From Dendrocalamus latiflorus (taxonomy: Eukaryota; Streptophyta; Magnoliopsida; Poales; Poaceae): a stretch of 64,000 nt of DNA. A program made the translations under genes and the position numbers. Of this stretch, positions 24,195 through 35,615 are shown one piece after another; positions within the stretch are counted from its first letter, which is position 1; the number at the start of each line of letters is the position of its first letter. The notes beneath the pieces were generated by a model. The model was given only the letters and a program-made list of their open reading frames with translations. It was not told the DNA's origin and did no database searches. Where the stretch lies: positions 2,635,360-2,699,359 of the forward strand of contig CM029631.1 in assembly GCA_017311315.1 (NCBI GenBank), written 5' to 3'.

Positions 24195-24427
24195 CTTAGT
24201 CTGAGATGGACCTGGATGCTGTAGCAAATACGGTGCGGAAGATATTGTACTTAGCCCTTTGCAGCAGCATCTAACTGGACCGTTCTTTTTGCATCTGACA
24301 GCTGAGGATCTCCCAACATCACAGTTAGTTATGTTCAGTCCATTTGAACCTTCGACTCCAGAAGTAAACTCCTGACACGTCCAGTTAGTTATGTTCAATC
24401 CGTTTAAACCTCCGACTCAAGAAGTAA

Positions 24428-26147
24428 CACTACTACAAAAAAAGCTTATACTAGACGCTTATATCACAGACGGTTCTCAGGAACCATTTGTGCTGTAATT
24501 ATCACAGACGGTTCATACGAATAATCGTCTGTGATATTTTCACAGACAATTATTCATATGAATCGTCTGTGATAATTCAAGACATCACAAACAGCTCTTA
24601 CTAATATCCATCCGTGATAATTCACAGATGGTTATTGATAAAAATCGTTTGTGGTAATGGCAGATATCATAGACGGTTATTTATTTAAACCATCTGTGAT
24701 TATCACAGATGTTTTGTATTAAAAACCGTTTGTGATATATTTCCTGCCTTGCAATCCCCCAAATTTTCATTATCTCTCGCCTAGGTCCGAGTAGGATTCC
24801 GTTCCTAGACACTTTTAGTAAAACGGGTATAATTTTTGCATACGGTGTTTGTTTTCGATGTTTTTGTACTTGTTGGAAAGCTAACGACGAGAATGACCAT
24901 CTTATGCCAATCGCCATTTAAGACCCCTAAAATCGGCCATCTTTGGCTCTAAATTTGCGTCGCAAGTTTTCGGTTTCTGTTTTTGCCATTTTTTCTTGGT
25001 CTTCCCTTTGGAATTTGGGTTTTGCATCAACTACAAAGTTGTGGATCTCGTCGAAACCTTTCAAACGAGTATATATAAGCCATATAAAATTTTGCTATTT
25101 TATCTTTTGAGATTAGCTATTTACATTGCACCGATATATTATCTTTGTTATCTATCGTTTAGCCATTATCACCGATAGTTTTTTAATAAGAATCATCTGT
25201 GATATCTTTTGTTATCATAGACAGTTTTTGTTACGAATTATCTGTGATATCTGTATCATAGACGGTTTGTAATTCAAACCGTATGTGATGCTCCACCATG
25301 TCACCGATCCGCGGCATATCCCCTAAGATCATAATCTCACCCGTTCATTCTCTCCATATTGAACAATAGGCACGTGTCTCCTCCCCACCTCTCACCCCTT
25401 ATTAACCCCCCTCTTCCTACTCAAAGAATCAACACCACCAGTATTACTTCAACTTGTTTGTGCGCGGCAAGGGTGAGAAGGGGTTCGGCAAAGGCGGCTG
25501 AAATTTTGCTTGAAGCAAGATAGAAAGAAAGAAGGCAATGATAAATCTGCATTATTCCAAGTCGTCGCCATAGAAGCTGAAAATGATGTTTGTTGCCCTT
25601 TTATTTCTGCTACTTGAAAATTTTACCGCGTCACTTAATTTAGATTGTAGTTTAATAATGGATGTGTAAGTCTAGTTTGTATTAGCCTGAAGTTTCTTGT
25701 AGTGTAAGCATTTTTTTAATTTGTAACCGTAAAGCTTGTATTTGTAAAATTGTAAGTATCCTCTTATATATGCAGTGCTATAGGTAACCTACTTGTTATG
25801 TTGTGATGTTGTAATAGTGGGTTTTAATCTTAATGGAAATAGAATATGTTGCTGTGTTTGTTAGTGTATTTGCTTGTTTTCAGATGACATAGTTAACAAT
25901 TTCTAAGGCTAGCCGAAAAAAGAAAAAAAATTAGGTATAGAATGAACTACCACAGACAGTTTTGTGGTATAAACCGTCTGTTAAAGATTACATCACAGAT
26001 GATTCTATCTACTAACCGTTTATGATACTCACTCATCACAAATAGTTGGTAGTTAGAATCGTCTGTGATGTGTGAATATTTCAGACAGTTTTTGGTTTGA
26101 ACCGTCTGTGATAGTTCACGTGTTTCTAGTTACACGAGTTCTCGGTG
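24428..26147. mobile_element. Non-autonomous CACTA element
   Basis: The left end CACTACTACAAAAAAAGC is a textbook CACTA terminus. From there to about 24740, and again at about 25160-25290 and 25950-26125, the sequence is packed with subterminal repeats of the type TCACAGACGGTT and its complement AACCGTCTGTGA, many in head-to-head pairs. No transposase is encoded. The right terminus is eroded: GTTTCTAGTTACACG near 26130-26145 stands where a CTTGTAGTG-type end would be expected, and DUF1618-like sequence starts right after it. Right limit is approximate. Confidence 0.8.
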
Positions 26148-26309
26148 GCGTCGTAGACGAGGTAGTAGCACACGGTTTCGACGTAGGCCTACTCCAGCCT
26201 GATGACGACGAGCCTCTCGTGCGCGGCCTGGACGGAGCAAATAGACCTAGTCGATTTCACCGGATCTCACCCGGAGGGACAGGGTGGAGAGCTCCACGGG
26301 ACGACAAGG
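26148..26309 (-). pseudogene. Partial second copy of the DUF1618-like gene
   Basis: This segment matches part of the pseudogene at 27593-28014 in the same orientation, for example GGTGGCGTCGTAGACGAGGT here against GGTGGCGTCGTACACGAGGT there, and CTCGTGCGCG next to an Ala/Arg-rich block in both. It covers only the middle of the gene, has stop codons in frame, and abuts the CACTA right end. It looks like a truncated tandem duplicate. Confidence 0.6.
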
Positions 26310-26317
26310 CTGCGCGG

Positions 26318-27584
26318 CAGTGGCGGACGCAGGAATTTTGAAATGGGTGTTCGAAGTTGTAAAAAAATTTTGTAGTACAAAACATAAAGATCTACAGTAG
26401 TAATAGTTAACAACTTAACATACAATTGTTCATACTAGGAATAATATGTCAAATAGTATAGAAAAATTACAAAACAATTCAACAATTCAACATTTCAATT
26501 TTCAATTCAACAATAAAGTCAATGTTTCTGATTCTGAAATTCAACAATAATTCAACATTTCATCTAAAAATATAATCTTGATACAATGAGACATTGAGAC
26601 ATCACCATTCACCAATCACCAATCACCAGTCTAAAGTCTAAACTGCCATTTTCTCAACCGATTGTCAATCAGTCATCATCATGCTCATTGCTCAACAATT
26701 CAACATTTCAATTTTCAACAATTCAACTCAATAATTAACATCAATACTGCAATACATCATGCTCATTTGCTCAACAGGCAACAGCTCAAGTACTCACTGG
26801 CCGACTGGGCACTGGCGGAGGCGGCGAGGCGCGGTCGCGCGGAGAGGAGGCCGGTCGGCTGGAGCGGCGGAGCGGAGACGCCGGAGAGCCGGGTGAGCGG
26901 AGGGCCAGACGGCCAGATCTGGAATCCGGGCCCGGCGGAGCGGAGGGCCGGACGGCCAGATCTGGAATCCGGCGCCCGGCGGAGCGGAGAGCTGCAACGG
27001 CGGTCGGCGGAGCGCTGGAGCGGAGGGGCGGAGCGCCGGAGCCCGGAGCGGCGGAGCGGACCGGCAGAGACTGGAGGGGCGGAGCGGGCGAGCGGCGCCG
27101 CGGACGACCGGACGGCCAGATCTGGAATCCGGCGCCTGGCGGAGCGGAGAACTGGAGCGGCGGAGCGGAGGGCGGAACGCCGGAGCTCGGAGCGGAGCGC
27201 CGGAAACTGGAGGGGCGGAGCGGGCGAGCGGCCGCGCGGAGCGCTGGAGTCGATTAGGGTTTGGGAAATGGGGTCGGGGACCGGGGGTTCGGGGTTTGGG
27301 GGCCGGGGGGCGGGGGAAATGCCGAATGGCGAATGGGGGCCGGGGGTCAGGGGAGCAGGCCGCAGGCCGCAGGCGCGCGGATTGCTCGGGCTGGGCTGGA
27401 TTTTCCTCGGGTGCGCGCGCGCGGAACGGATTCCTCGGGCGGTCGCCGGTCAGCAATGCCAGCAAATGTATAAACATACAGTTGTATATGTATACATGTA
27501 ATATACCCTACATATACTAGATTTTTTGTCAAAAATTTTGGGTGTTCAGCTGAACACCCTTGACCCACTGTAGATCCGCCCCTG
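26318..27584. mobile_element. hAT-type element with perfect 8-bp target duplication
   Basis: The 1267-bp element begins CAGTGGCGGACGCAG and ends GTAGATCCGCCCCTG, imperfect inverted repeats with the CAG...CTG ends of hAT transposons. It is flanked on both sides by the same 8 bp, CTGCGCGG (26310-26317 and 27585-27592), the hAT target-site size. The left third is AT-rich with AACAATTCAACATTTCAATT repeats; 26800-27260 is a GC-rich minisatellite-like array built from GGAGCGGCGGAGCGGAG-type units. No transposase is encoded. Long open frames on both strands across the array come from its lack of stops. Confidence 0.85.
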
Positions 27585-27592
27585 CTGCGCGG

Positions 27593-28014
27593 GGAGTAGA
27601 GCTCGTGCATGCCGGCGTCGAGCAAGGTGAGCGAGTCCTTGGTGGCGTCGTACACGAGGTAGTACTCCTCGCTTCCACAGTAGGCGTACGTACACCTTCA
27701 GCCTGAGGACGACGAGGTTCTCGTGCGCGCGCAGCCTCGACGCAGCACTGGACCATGTCCCAGCCCAGCTCATCGTATCTCGTCACCCGGAGGGAGATGG
27801 CGGAGAGCTCCGGGGGGTCGGCGAGGTGGGTGTCCAGCGTCACGGCCCGCAGCACCCGGGATAGGCCGACACACTCGCCGCCGCTGCCGCAGATGGTTTC
27901 TTTGCTTGCCGTGACCGCATCTTGATCTTCTTGCGTGCTCACGTCGTAGTACAAGACATGGACATCGCGCCTAAGCAAGGACCAGGAAGACTTCGTTGTC
28001 GAAGCCCAGGCCAT
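27593..28014 (-). pseudogene. DUF1618-like grass gene, frameshifted and split by the hAT insertion
   Basis: From the Met at 28014 the minus strand reads SSWSLLRRDVHVLYYDV, then LDTHLADPPELSAISLRV and RYDELGWDMVQCCVEAARAR, the pattern of N-terminal DUF1618 proteins, a family abundant in grasses with unknown function. The frame breaks twice: near 27725 in a CGCGCG run, and near 27690 in a GTACGTAC repeat, after which YCGSEEYYLVYDATKDSLTL continues in the third frame. Coding sequence stops at the hAT insertion. An in-frame extension upstream to 28080 exists but is less likely to be coding. The DUF1618 assignment is by pattern memory. Confidence 0.6.
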
Positions 28015-28727
28015 GGCGGCCTCCCGTCCCACGCGATCCAATTGTGTAGCAAACGGGGACGAGACCTTGTACATTTCCATTAGTAGAAGGCACTATTTGC
28101 CTAGGTCTCTCCCTCCAAAAAAAGGGGGATAGAAAACCTACATATATATACGGACTGGTATCTTTGGTATAAAAGATTGTTACAATTTGCGACAGCGACA
28201 CTTGTAGGAGGCACTTGCAATCTCTGAAAGGCAGATACATGTTTGAGTTTTACTGTGCACAATTTATGTACTCATCATGTACAATACTTTGTGCAGGATC
28301 AAATTGGAGAGTGCAGACTGTGTGTAGGTAAAAGTTGTAAATGCAGACAACGGGTGGGCATAGAAGCTCGGATCAGCAGTTCAGCACAGCATAGCAGATC
28401 CCATATATAGCAACACAGCTTTGTAAACATGGTTGGATAACATGAAAGACGTCCAAATTGTATACAAAGCAAAGAGCAAACAACAAACAGTTGCTCAGAC
28501 GAAGCACAAGAGTGGATGGCTTCATAACAACGATGGAATAGAAAAGGTTGTTACCGTTAATTAGGAAAAGAACAAAGAGAACTACAGGTGATGATTGTCA
28601 ATGCACCACTACATGAACATGAAAATGGAACTTTCGACAAGGAAGGAAACAGTATCATCCACTGCATTTTATTTCATGCATTGTGATGTGATGACGAGAA
28701 AAAAGCGACACATATCAAGAAAAGATT
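28015..28727. other. Intergenic spacer and 3' flank of QCR7
   Basis: AT-rich spacer holding the promoter side of the DUF1618 pseudogene and the 3' UTR of the QCR7 gene on the minus strand. No other feature is seen. Confidence 0.4.
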
Positions 28728-31111
28728 TCATGGAATGGTCCTCTGGTAAAGGGGAAGGGCTCCCAGTGCTTCACGCTCTGCTCTTTCCCTTTTCACCTGC
28801 AGCAAAGGTGATATCAAACAACTTGGCATAGATTTGAACAAGATCCAAAAGGAGAATCACCAGCTTTAAGCTCAGAATTTTCTTATGTACAAGTAATTTA
28901 GTTGCAATAAATATCACATTAAGTTATCAAAGATGTACACAATTCCCGACGGAGTTAAAAAGGATGCTAGACAGTATCAGTCACACACCTTGCATAACTT
29001 AACCAAAAATTTGAAAATTTGAGGACCAGACTGTCTTGTACTCAGTTGTCAAAACAACAATAATGACAATGCTCAACAAGATAATGGCCAGGAAAAGTAA
29101 GGTGTGAGATTGATATTCATGCAGTCATGCACCCTTTGAAGGTCAAGATCAAATAAGTAAAGGCTATACATCCACAAAAGAAAACTTCAAGATAGCATCG
29201 CTTCAAGAGGAACTAGATCAGTGGAACTGTTTTACATGAATTTAATGGATAACCACTTGAACCATACCTATACATTTCACCTAAGGCCAGTGATCCAGAA
29301 AATTACAAGGGCTGTAGAGTACATTATGACATGCTAATGGATAATCAAAAGTTGCGGGGACTAGAAGTGGATAAGGATAAATAAACGGCATAATGTAGAC
29401 TATAGCTTACTTACACATGAAAATATGAAGTGGCTGTATGTGCAATGAACAAGTGAAATGACAAAAAGTCAAACATCAGCAAATACACTTACCAGAGCCA
29501 ATATGTCACTCAAATAGCCTCTGAATGGTGTCTGCAGAGCCTGTGCAAAAGAAAGTAAATGTTTCTTAAGATCTGTGTAAAGTTAGATTAGAGAATAACA
29601 AATGTAATGGTAAGCATTGCTGAAGATGAAAGATGCCGCAATTACTAATTCAGGTTACATGGTGAAAAGATAATTTCAAGATGCATAGTTAATAACGAGC
29701 TGTTCCAATTCATAGGTTAATGATTTAATGGCTTCAGATAAATTACTCTGGAACATCTTCAAGGCTGAAGAAAACATTGTAGGTTGAGCATCCATCTAAA
29801 CATATATATAAACTAAAGGTATGTGGAAAGCAGGGAAAAGAACTTTGCAATCCAAATATTAAACTACATAGGAAAAATTCCTAAAAAACTACATCTGAAA
29901 CAATCTAACCGACTCCCTCCTAACTGATGTAAACTAGAAATGGAAAATGACATGCGAAAAATACTAATAGGCTTGTCAGCAAGAGCGCCTGGAATAATCT
30001 GACGCACCAGTGTGACAACCTATCCTGCAAGAAACTTCTACAGGCATTTCAAAAGGTTTATCAAACCTAACCATCATTGCTCTCATTCTAATGCAGGAAT
30101 GTGCATTGCCGATTTCCTGGATACCACTTCTCTCATCCAAACTTAATTGAAATCCCCCACCCTCGTCAGCACAGTTCAACTCCTATGCCAGCCGGTTTCT
30201 CAGCAACCAACAACATTGCATTGTAACATAGATCAACTGAACCGAAGATCCACAAACTTAAGCCTAGATCATAGGTGCAACTCTCATTCTAATGCAGTAA
30301 TGTGCATTGCCAATTTCCTGGATACCACTTCTCTCATCCAAACTTAATTGAAATCCCCCACCCTCTTCAGCACAGTTCACCTCCTATGTCGGCAGGTTTC
30401 TCAGCAACCAACAACATTGCATTGTAACATAGATCAACCGAACGGAAAATCCACAAACTTAAGCCTAGATCACAGGTGCAACTCAAATGCGTTACACCCT
30501 TCTTGTTCCCTCATACATTCCACTTGACACAATCATCGACCACATTACACAGAAATTACGCCATTGCAGGGGCTCTCAAGAACACAGCCTAGAAAATCCG
30601 TACACAACAACCACGCATCCACAAGCCGAACGCATACGAACGGAGAGATCTAGAGGAGGGCAGGGGTAAAGGAAAGGAGTGGACCTGGAGGTCGTCGGGG
30701 AGGTACTGGTGCTTCATGGAGAGGTCCATGGCGCGCTTGAGGCGCTGGATGCGGGCGTCGACCACCTCCTTGGGCAGCCTCGCGAGCGCCTCCTTGATGT
30801 CCAGATCATGGTACGGGTCGTACAGATCGTCGTACCTCAGGCCTTGAATCATCACGCACACAAAAAAGAACAGACAAGCACATCGTATTCAGATGATTCA
30901 TTCACACAAACACCAGATCAATCAAGAAGACGAGAGATATGCAATAATGCAAAGGTGATCGATCCCCAGGCTGGGGAGCGGATCCAAGATCGATCGATTG
31001 GTTACCGTATTTCCGGAGGCGGGCGGAGACGGCGTGCATGTGGAGGCGGGCGAGCGGGTTGCGGCGCGGGTTCACCAGCCATTGCGACAGCCCGGACAGC
31101 ATCGACGACAT
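28728..31111 (-). CDS. QCR7: Cytochrome b-c1 complex subunit 7 (QCR7), four exons
   Basis: The spliced product is 126 residues, close to the family's usual length. Minus-strand exons are 31006-31111, 30685-30842, 29493-29540 and 28728-28796, with GT-AG introns and consistent phase (a Gly codon is split between exons 1 and 2). Signature segments are NPLARLHMHAVSARLRKYG, LRYDDLYDPYHDLDIKEAL, RLPKEVVDARIQRLKRAMDL, SMKHQYLPDDLQ, and the C-terminal KREKAERE-like helix here read as KRERAEREALGALPLYQRT. The protein is a small matrix-side subunit of respiratory complex III in mitochondria. Intron 2 carries a 201-bp tandem duplication. Nothing suggests the gene is not functional. Confidence 0.95.
30080..30484. 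repeat. 201-bp tandem duplication in QCR7 intron 2
   Basis: CTCTCATTCTAATGCAG begins at 30080 and again at 30281; the two units stay highly similar through CACTTCTCTCATCCAAACTT and TAAGCCTAGATCA. The second unit ends near 30484. Confidence 0.85.
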
Positions 31112-31657
31112 CGTGGGGGCGGCGCGGCAATCCTCTTCGTTCTTCTGCGGCCGCCGCTTCCTCTTCGCCTCCTCGCTTTTGTGGGGAAGAAGCGGTGGTG
31201 GGTTGTGGTTTCGGTCTTGGGCCGGCGTCGCAGGGAAGCTTCAGCAAATGGGCCGACGCAGCAGAAGGGCCCATTAGTTCCTAGTTTAGTTCCTTTTCGC
31301 CCCAAAAAAGTTCAGGTTTTTTTTTCAGACAGAGTTGACTAGGAATTTTTATGTTCTTATTTTTTAATCATGAATTATTGATTTTTCATTAATTTGGAGG
31401 ATTGCAGTCGGTTACTTGGTTTGGCCTTTAAAAAAGAGAGCAAAATTGCAGTGGGTTGTGGAGGTCCTTAAACGTGTCTTTGCTGTGTAGTTTAGGTTGT
31501 AAAAACTTTAACACTTCTGTTTTGTAACTTTTCAGGTTCTTTATTAGGACATTTTAACCAAATTAACCTTTTTTAGATATTCACGAGTTTATTCTGTTTC
31601 TGAGCTATTGCGGGAAATATAACGGCTCTGTTCCTAAAAATGGGTTGGTACACAGCT
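31112..31657. other. 5' flank of QCR7 and spacer
   Basis: The GC-rich part to about 31260 is likely the QCR7 promoter and 5' UTR on the minus strand; the rest is T-rich. No gene recognised. Confidence 0.4.
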
Positions 31658-31967
31658 TCATAGAGCCGGATGACGGTGCGAGTCGACCAGGATGGACCAT
31701 AGGACATGCACATCCTCATCCTGGCAAGACTTGACATCCTTGTACAGGATGTGCATTCCCCTCCCTGCCAAGAAAGCATCAAGCACAACAATGTCAGTGC
31801 CTAACAATGCTACAAGGGAAACAAGTCCATTGCCACAATACTAAAAAAAAAGTTTTTTTGCAACAAGAAGAAGAATGATGTATGCTGAAAGAAGAGTTGG
31901 GGAAAGAACTTACTGTTTTTACCCAGAGCTTCCTCAGAGGGGAGAAGAGGGAGTGGAGCCACCCCAT
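31658..31967 (-). CDS. Possible small conserved plant protein, incomplete model
   Basis: On the minus strand a frame from 31967 reads MGWLHSLFSPLRKLWVKT and meets a GTAAGT donor near 31914. After an AT-rich stretch, an acceptor (CTTGGCAG, ending at 31765) opens MHILYKDVKSCQDEDVHVLW and SILVDSHRHPAL to a stop at 31658. I associate this pattern with a small plant protein of about 65 residues, from memory and unnamed. The two pieces do not join in phase as read, so an exon may be missing or the locus may be decaying. Confidence 0.45.
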
Positions 31968-33631
31968 GAGGAAGCCTTGCTGAGACCTTTGGCCATGGCC
32001 TCATGGGGAGGGTGAAAGGAGGAATGGCGCAAGGTATGCAAAGGAAAAGAAATAAAAAAAGGGTGGGTTAGAGAGGAAGTAACCATCAGCTTTGCTTTTG
32101 GCACGAGGCGAAGTTTAGTGCACTGTACCCTTCTCCTGCCACATTGTGCTTCCTTGCAACCCAATCATAGTGCTTTCACCAATTTATTCTGTATCTTGTC
32201 CCTTTGCACTTCTTACTCTTCCTACCGCCTTTCTCGATTTCCAATTGAAGAGGCTATCTTGCCCCCCAAACCTAACCATAAAGAATAATACAAGGTACAT
32301 GGCAACAATTCCACTTCCATTTGAAGAGGCTATGTGTTGCCCCCAAACCTAACCATGAAGAATAATGCGAGGTACATGACAGCAATAACGTCTATAGCAT
32401 TCTTTTGTTGACATCTAAGTGCTGAAAATTCTGAATTCTGCACCCCAAATTTGATGGTCTTTGGTCAATTTTCTTTTACTTGAAGTTGCATTCATACATG
32501 CGTTTTGTTTTGTACAATAATATACTGCTCCGGAGCTCTGCTTTTCAAAGAAAACAAAATAAACTTGATTACAACCTTTGGATCCGATTGGATATATGAT
32601 GCACATAAATTAACATTTCAAGAGAAGAAACTACAATTTGGACTCATCGCTGTTGTGAAATCAGCAATAAAATCATAAAATGTATGTACTACAAAATAGA
32701 GCACTAAATTCTACTATCATATACTATAATACGCCAGGTTGTACAATCAAACCCCTCCACAAACAATAGTGCGCATCCAAACCCTATACCATAACAGTTT
32801 AGAATATTAAGTTCCTGTACTACAGGGACTTGATTACTTGGATGCATATATTGAGATTAGCAGGGGTACTTAACTGCAGACTTAGATGTAGACATGCAGC
32901 ACATGAACTAATTCTGATAAACTTATAGTGCAAGCGTTCACCTTGCAGATTTTAGTATAGCATAGTAGTTCAATTAGGGTTTGAAATCCCGTCGGTAACC
33001 AGCTAGTTACCAGATTTACCGGTGGGTACCAGAAAGCATTTACTAGCCCAATTTGTTTAACTTCAAAGTTGAATTTTTGAACGTAAAAGTTAGATTTCCT
33101 AATGATGTTTACATTGTCTAACATTAATCCAATGTATTAGGATCTTCCATGCTTGACTTGATGTTTTTTGCTATGAATTTTTTAACATAAATGTTGGATT
33201 ATCTAATGATGTTTACATTGTTTAACATTAATTCAATGTATTAGGACTTTTTGTGCTTGACTTGATGCTTTTTGTTATAAATGTATTAGGAATTTCCAAT
33301 TCTGAATTACCCGTAACCAGTTTTTAGTGGTATTTCTCTGGTTTTTTGTACGATAACCACCCGGGTTTTCCGATTACTTGTTTCAAAAATAGTTTAAATT
33401 TAAATTTTGATATTTGAATTTTGACCTTTTTTTGTTTTCCATAACCGACCGGTTACCGTTATCGGTTCCTTGGTGGGATTTCCTCCGGTTCCAGACTTTT
33501 GAACCTTGAGTTCAATGTTCTTAGCTTTAAGCACAAGAAAACGATTGCTGATTTTGGATGGTACATGACTACAAGTAGTCAAACATTATTTTGCCTACTT
33601 GTAAAAGTAGTGTACCTAGTTGCGGGGTTTA
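31968..33631. other. Intergenic region, no recognised gene
   Basis: Two near-identical 20-bp words around CCCCAAACCTAACCAT recur near 32260 and 32340, and GATGTTTACATTGT recurs near 33103 and 33207. No coding signal is clear. Confidence 0.35.
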
Positions 33632-33983
33632 GGGTGCGTTTGGTTGAGCTTTTGGGAACTGCTTTTGCTTCCAAAAAGCCAAAAGCCAACCAAAGGGGTG
33701 GAAATCAGAAGCTGCTTTTTCAGAAGCAGCTACTTTTGGGTAGCACAGTTTTGAAAGCACCTTGGACCCTGCTTTTGGCTTTTGGCTCTCTGCTTTTTGA
33801 AATGGTGAAAATAGGGAGCTGTTTCACAGTTGTTTCAAAGAAAATAGAGATAGGAGGTAAGTTTTATACTTGTTTGACCAAACAGCTTACAGCTTTTCCA
33901 CAACCCACAACCTACAGCAGCTTTTCCACAGCCCACAGCTCACAGCAGCTTTTTCAGAAGCCACAGCTCAACCAAACACACCT
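33632..33983. mobile_element. Tourist-like (PIF/Harbinger) MITE
   Basis: Left end GGGTGCGTTTGGTTGAGCT and right end AGCTCAACCAAACACACCT are inverted repeats with two mismatches. The element is flanked by TTA on both sides (33629-33631 and 33984-33986), the usual PIF/Harbinger target duplication. The interior carries many AGAAGCAGC/CAGCAGCTTTT motifs. Confidence 0.85.
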
Positions 33984-35339
33984 TTAATTCACATCAATGC
34001 CATAATATACAAGTAGCTTGAAACAATAACAAAGCACTTTTGTATTAATAGGTGATCCTGCATTAAAGTAATCATTAAGCTTTTGCATAGATTATGCGCT
34101 ATGGCTAGTAGCCATACCTTTTCGCTACTGTCTGATCTGTTGCTGGTATGCCGCCCTTGTCAATAAGTATAGACAACCTTAAACTAAAACTCTGCCTTCT
34201 TCCAGATGCAAAAGGGGAAGATTGTATTCAAAATATGACATGTTACAACTTACGAGCCATTGATTTGAAGAGTGGGCAAAAACATGTGAAAAATAGGATA
34301 TGTGAGCAGGCAGATTTATTCATCAGCTAAAGTAGTGGATGCACAAAGAGCAAGGGTCATTGCTTATTGTGGGCTAATCCCTCCATTGCCATGTAACAGG
34401 AAATACAAGCAGCCATGTACTAGATGAAGCTTAAAAAGAAAATATTGCAATATGAACAATCCATGCATATGGACATCGTAATGCTATGAGCATCCAACTA
34501 TCCAAGACCTACTCATTCTACCACAGCAATACGATATGTCATCCAAATTCAGGGCTCCACCATTATATTTAAACCACAACATTTACCATATAGTTTTTTT
34601 ATTTACTAGTTACAACTTCCAATTATTATATATTTTGCTAGTTTGCTCCACATGAACATGCACAGCCTGGCCTAATTGGACTGATGATCAACAACTAAAG
34701 CTAGAAGACAGTGTGAAACCCTGGTAGCGTCTAGTTGAGGAGTGTGTGGTATGCTGAGACAAATGCCAATCCTGACCCAGCCCATTTCGCACTCAAGCAA
34801 ATCTTTACAACTTTGAGATTAGTAGTTTAGTACTGTTGGATGTATGACTTCAACAAATGAAGTATTGTCAAGCATGGGTGTCACAGCATCGTGGCGGTCC
34901 AAAGGGGACTCCATAGAGCTTCGCCATGACAACCATCCTTCCCCACTCCCATCCTGTGACCATCCCTTGTCTTCCTCGGTTCTAGTCGGTGGGAATGCCT
35001 CCCCCACTCCCATCCCGTGGCCACCCCTCGTCTTTCTCGGCTTCAACCGGCGGGAACAGCTGAATCCGGTTGGATTCGGCTGGGAGATGGGCGATGGAGA
35101 CGGGGCGGGAAGCGGTGGTGTGGAGAAGCCACGCCAGGGATAGGAGGCAGCAGGTAGTGGAGACGGCACCGGGAAGGGAGGGAGGAGAGGAGGTGGTTGT
35201 ACCTGGGGAGTGGTGCCGTGGGGGAGGAGGCATGACGCGATGGCGGCTGGGGATGGGGGAGAGAGAGAGGAGGAGGCGATGAGCTCAGGACGGGAGAGAG
35301 AGAGGAGTCAGGATAGGGGAGTGAGGCCTGACTGCCTAA
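33984..35339. other. Intergenic, with a GC-rich low-complexity block
   Basis: Positions 34835-35330 are GC-rich. A roughly 70-bp direct duplication sits at about 34945-35060 (CCCACTCCCATCC...GGTGGGAATG against CCCACTCCCATCC...GGCGGGAACA). No gene family is recognised in either strand. Confidence 0.4.
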
Positions 35340-35615
35340 GGGCATCCATAGTGTATATAACTCAAGGGGTCTTAAGGTGTGTCCTATCTAAACCTTAAGG
35401 CCGACTCCATAGTGTATATAACTCAAGGGGCCTTAAGACGGTCCCACTCGGTAGATAAAGAAAAATTGTATTTTAATGCTTGTGGTCAGATCTTTAGCTT
35501 GAGGACCAGCCTTAGGCCTTTTTTGTTTATAGCCTGCTTAAGGTCATTCTTGTAATGTATAAGGTTGACCTTAAGGTGACTTAAGACCCTCTATTTTCAT
35601 ATACTACAGATGCCC
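35340..35615. mobile_element. MITE with TAA target duplication
   Basis: Left end GGGCATCCATAGT and right end ACAGATGCCC are inverted repeats, flanked by TAA at 35337-35339 and 35616-35618, consistent with a PIF/Harbinger-type insertion. Inside, CCATAGTGTATATAACTCAA occurs twice (about 35348 and 35410). Confidence 0.7.

Noticed and set aside
25691..25704. AGTTTCTTGTAGTG as the right end of the CACTA element
   Set aside because: It looks like a CACTA terminus, but the subterminal repeats resume at 25950-26125, so the element continues past it; probably coincidence.
26662..27501. 279-codon + strand frame (and 227-codon minus-strand frame) in the hAT element
   Set aside because: Both frames cross the same GC-rich repeat array, are Arg/Gly/Pro-rich, and exist because the array lacks stop codons in either direction.
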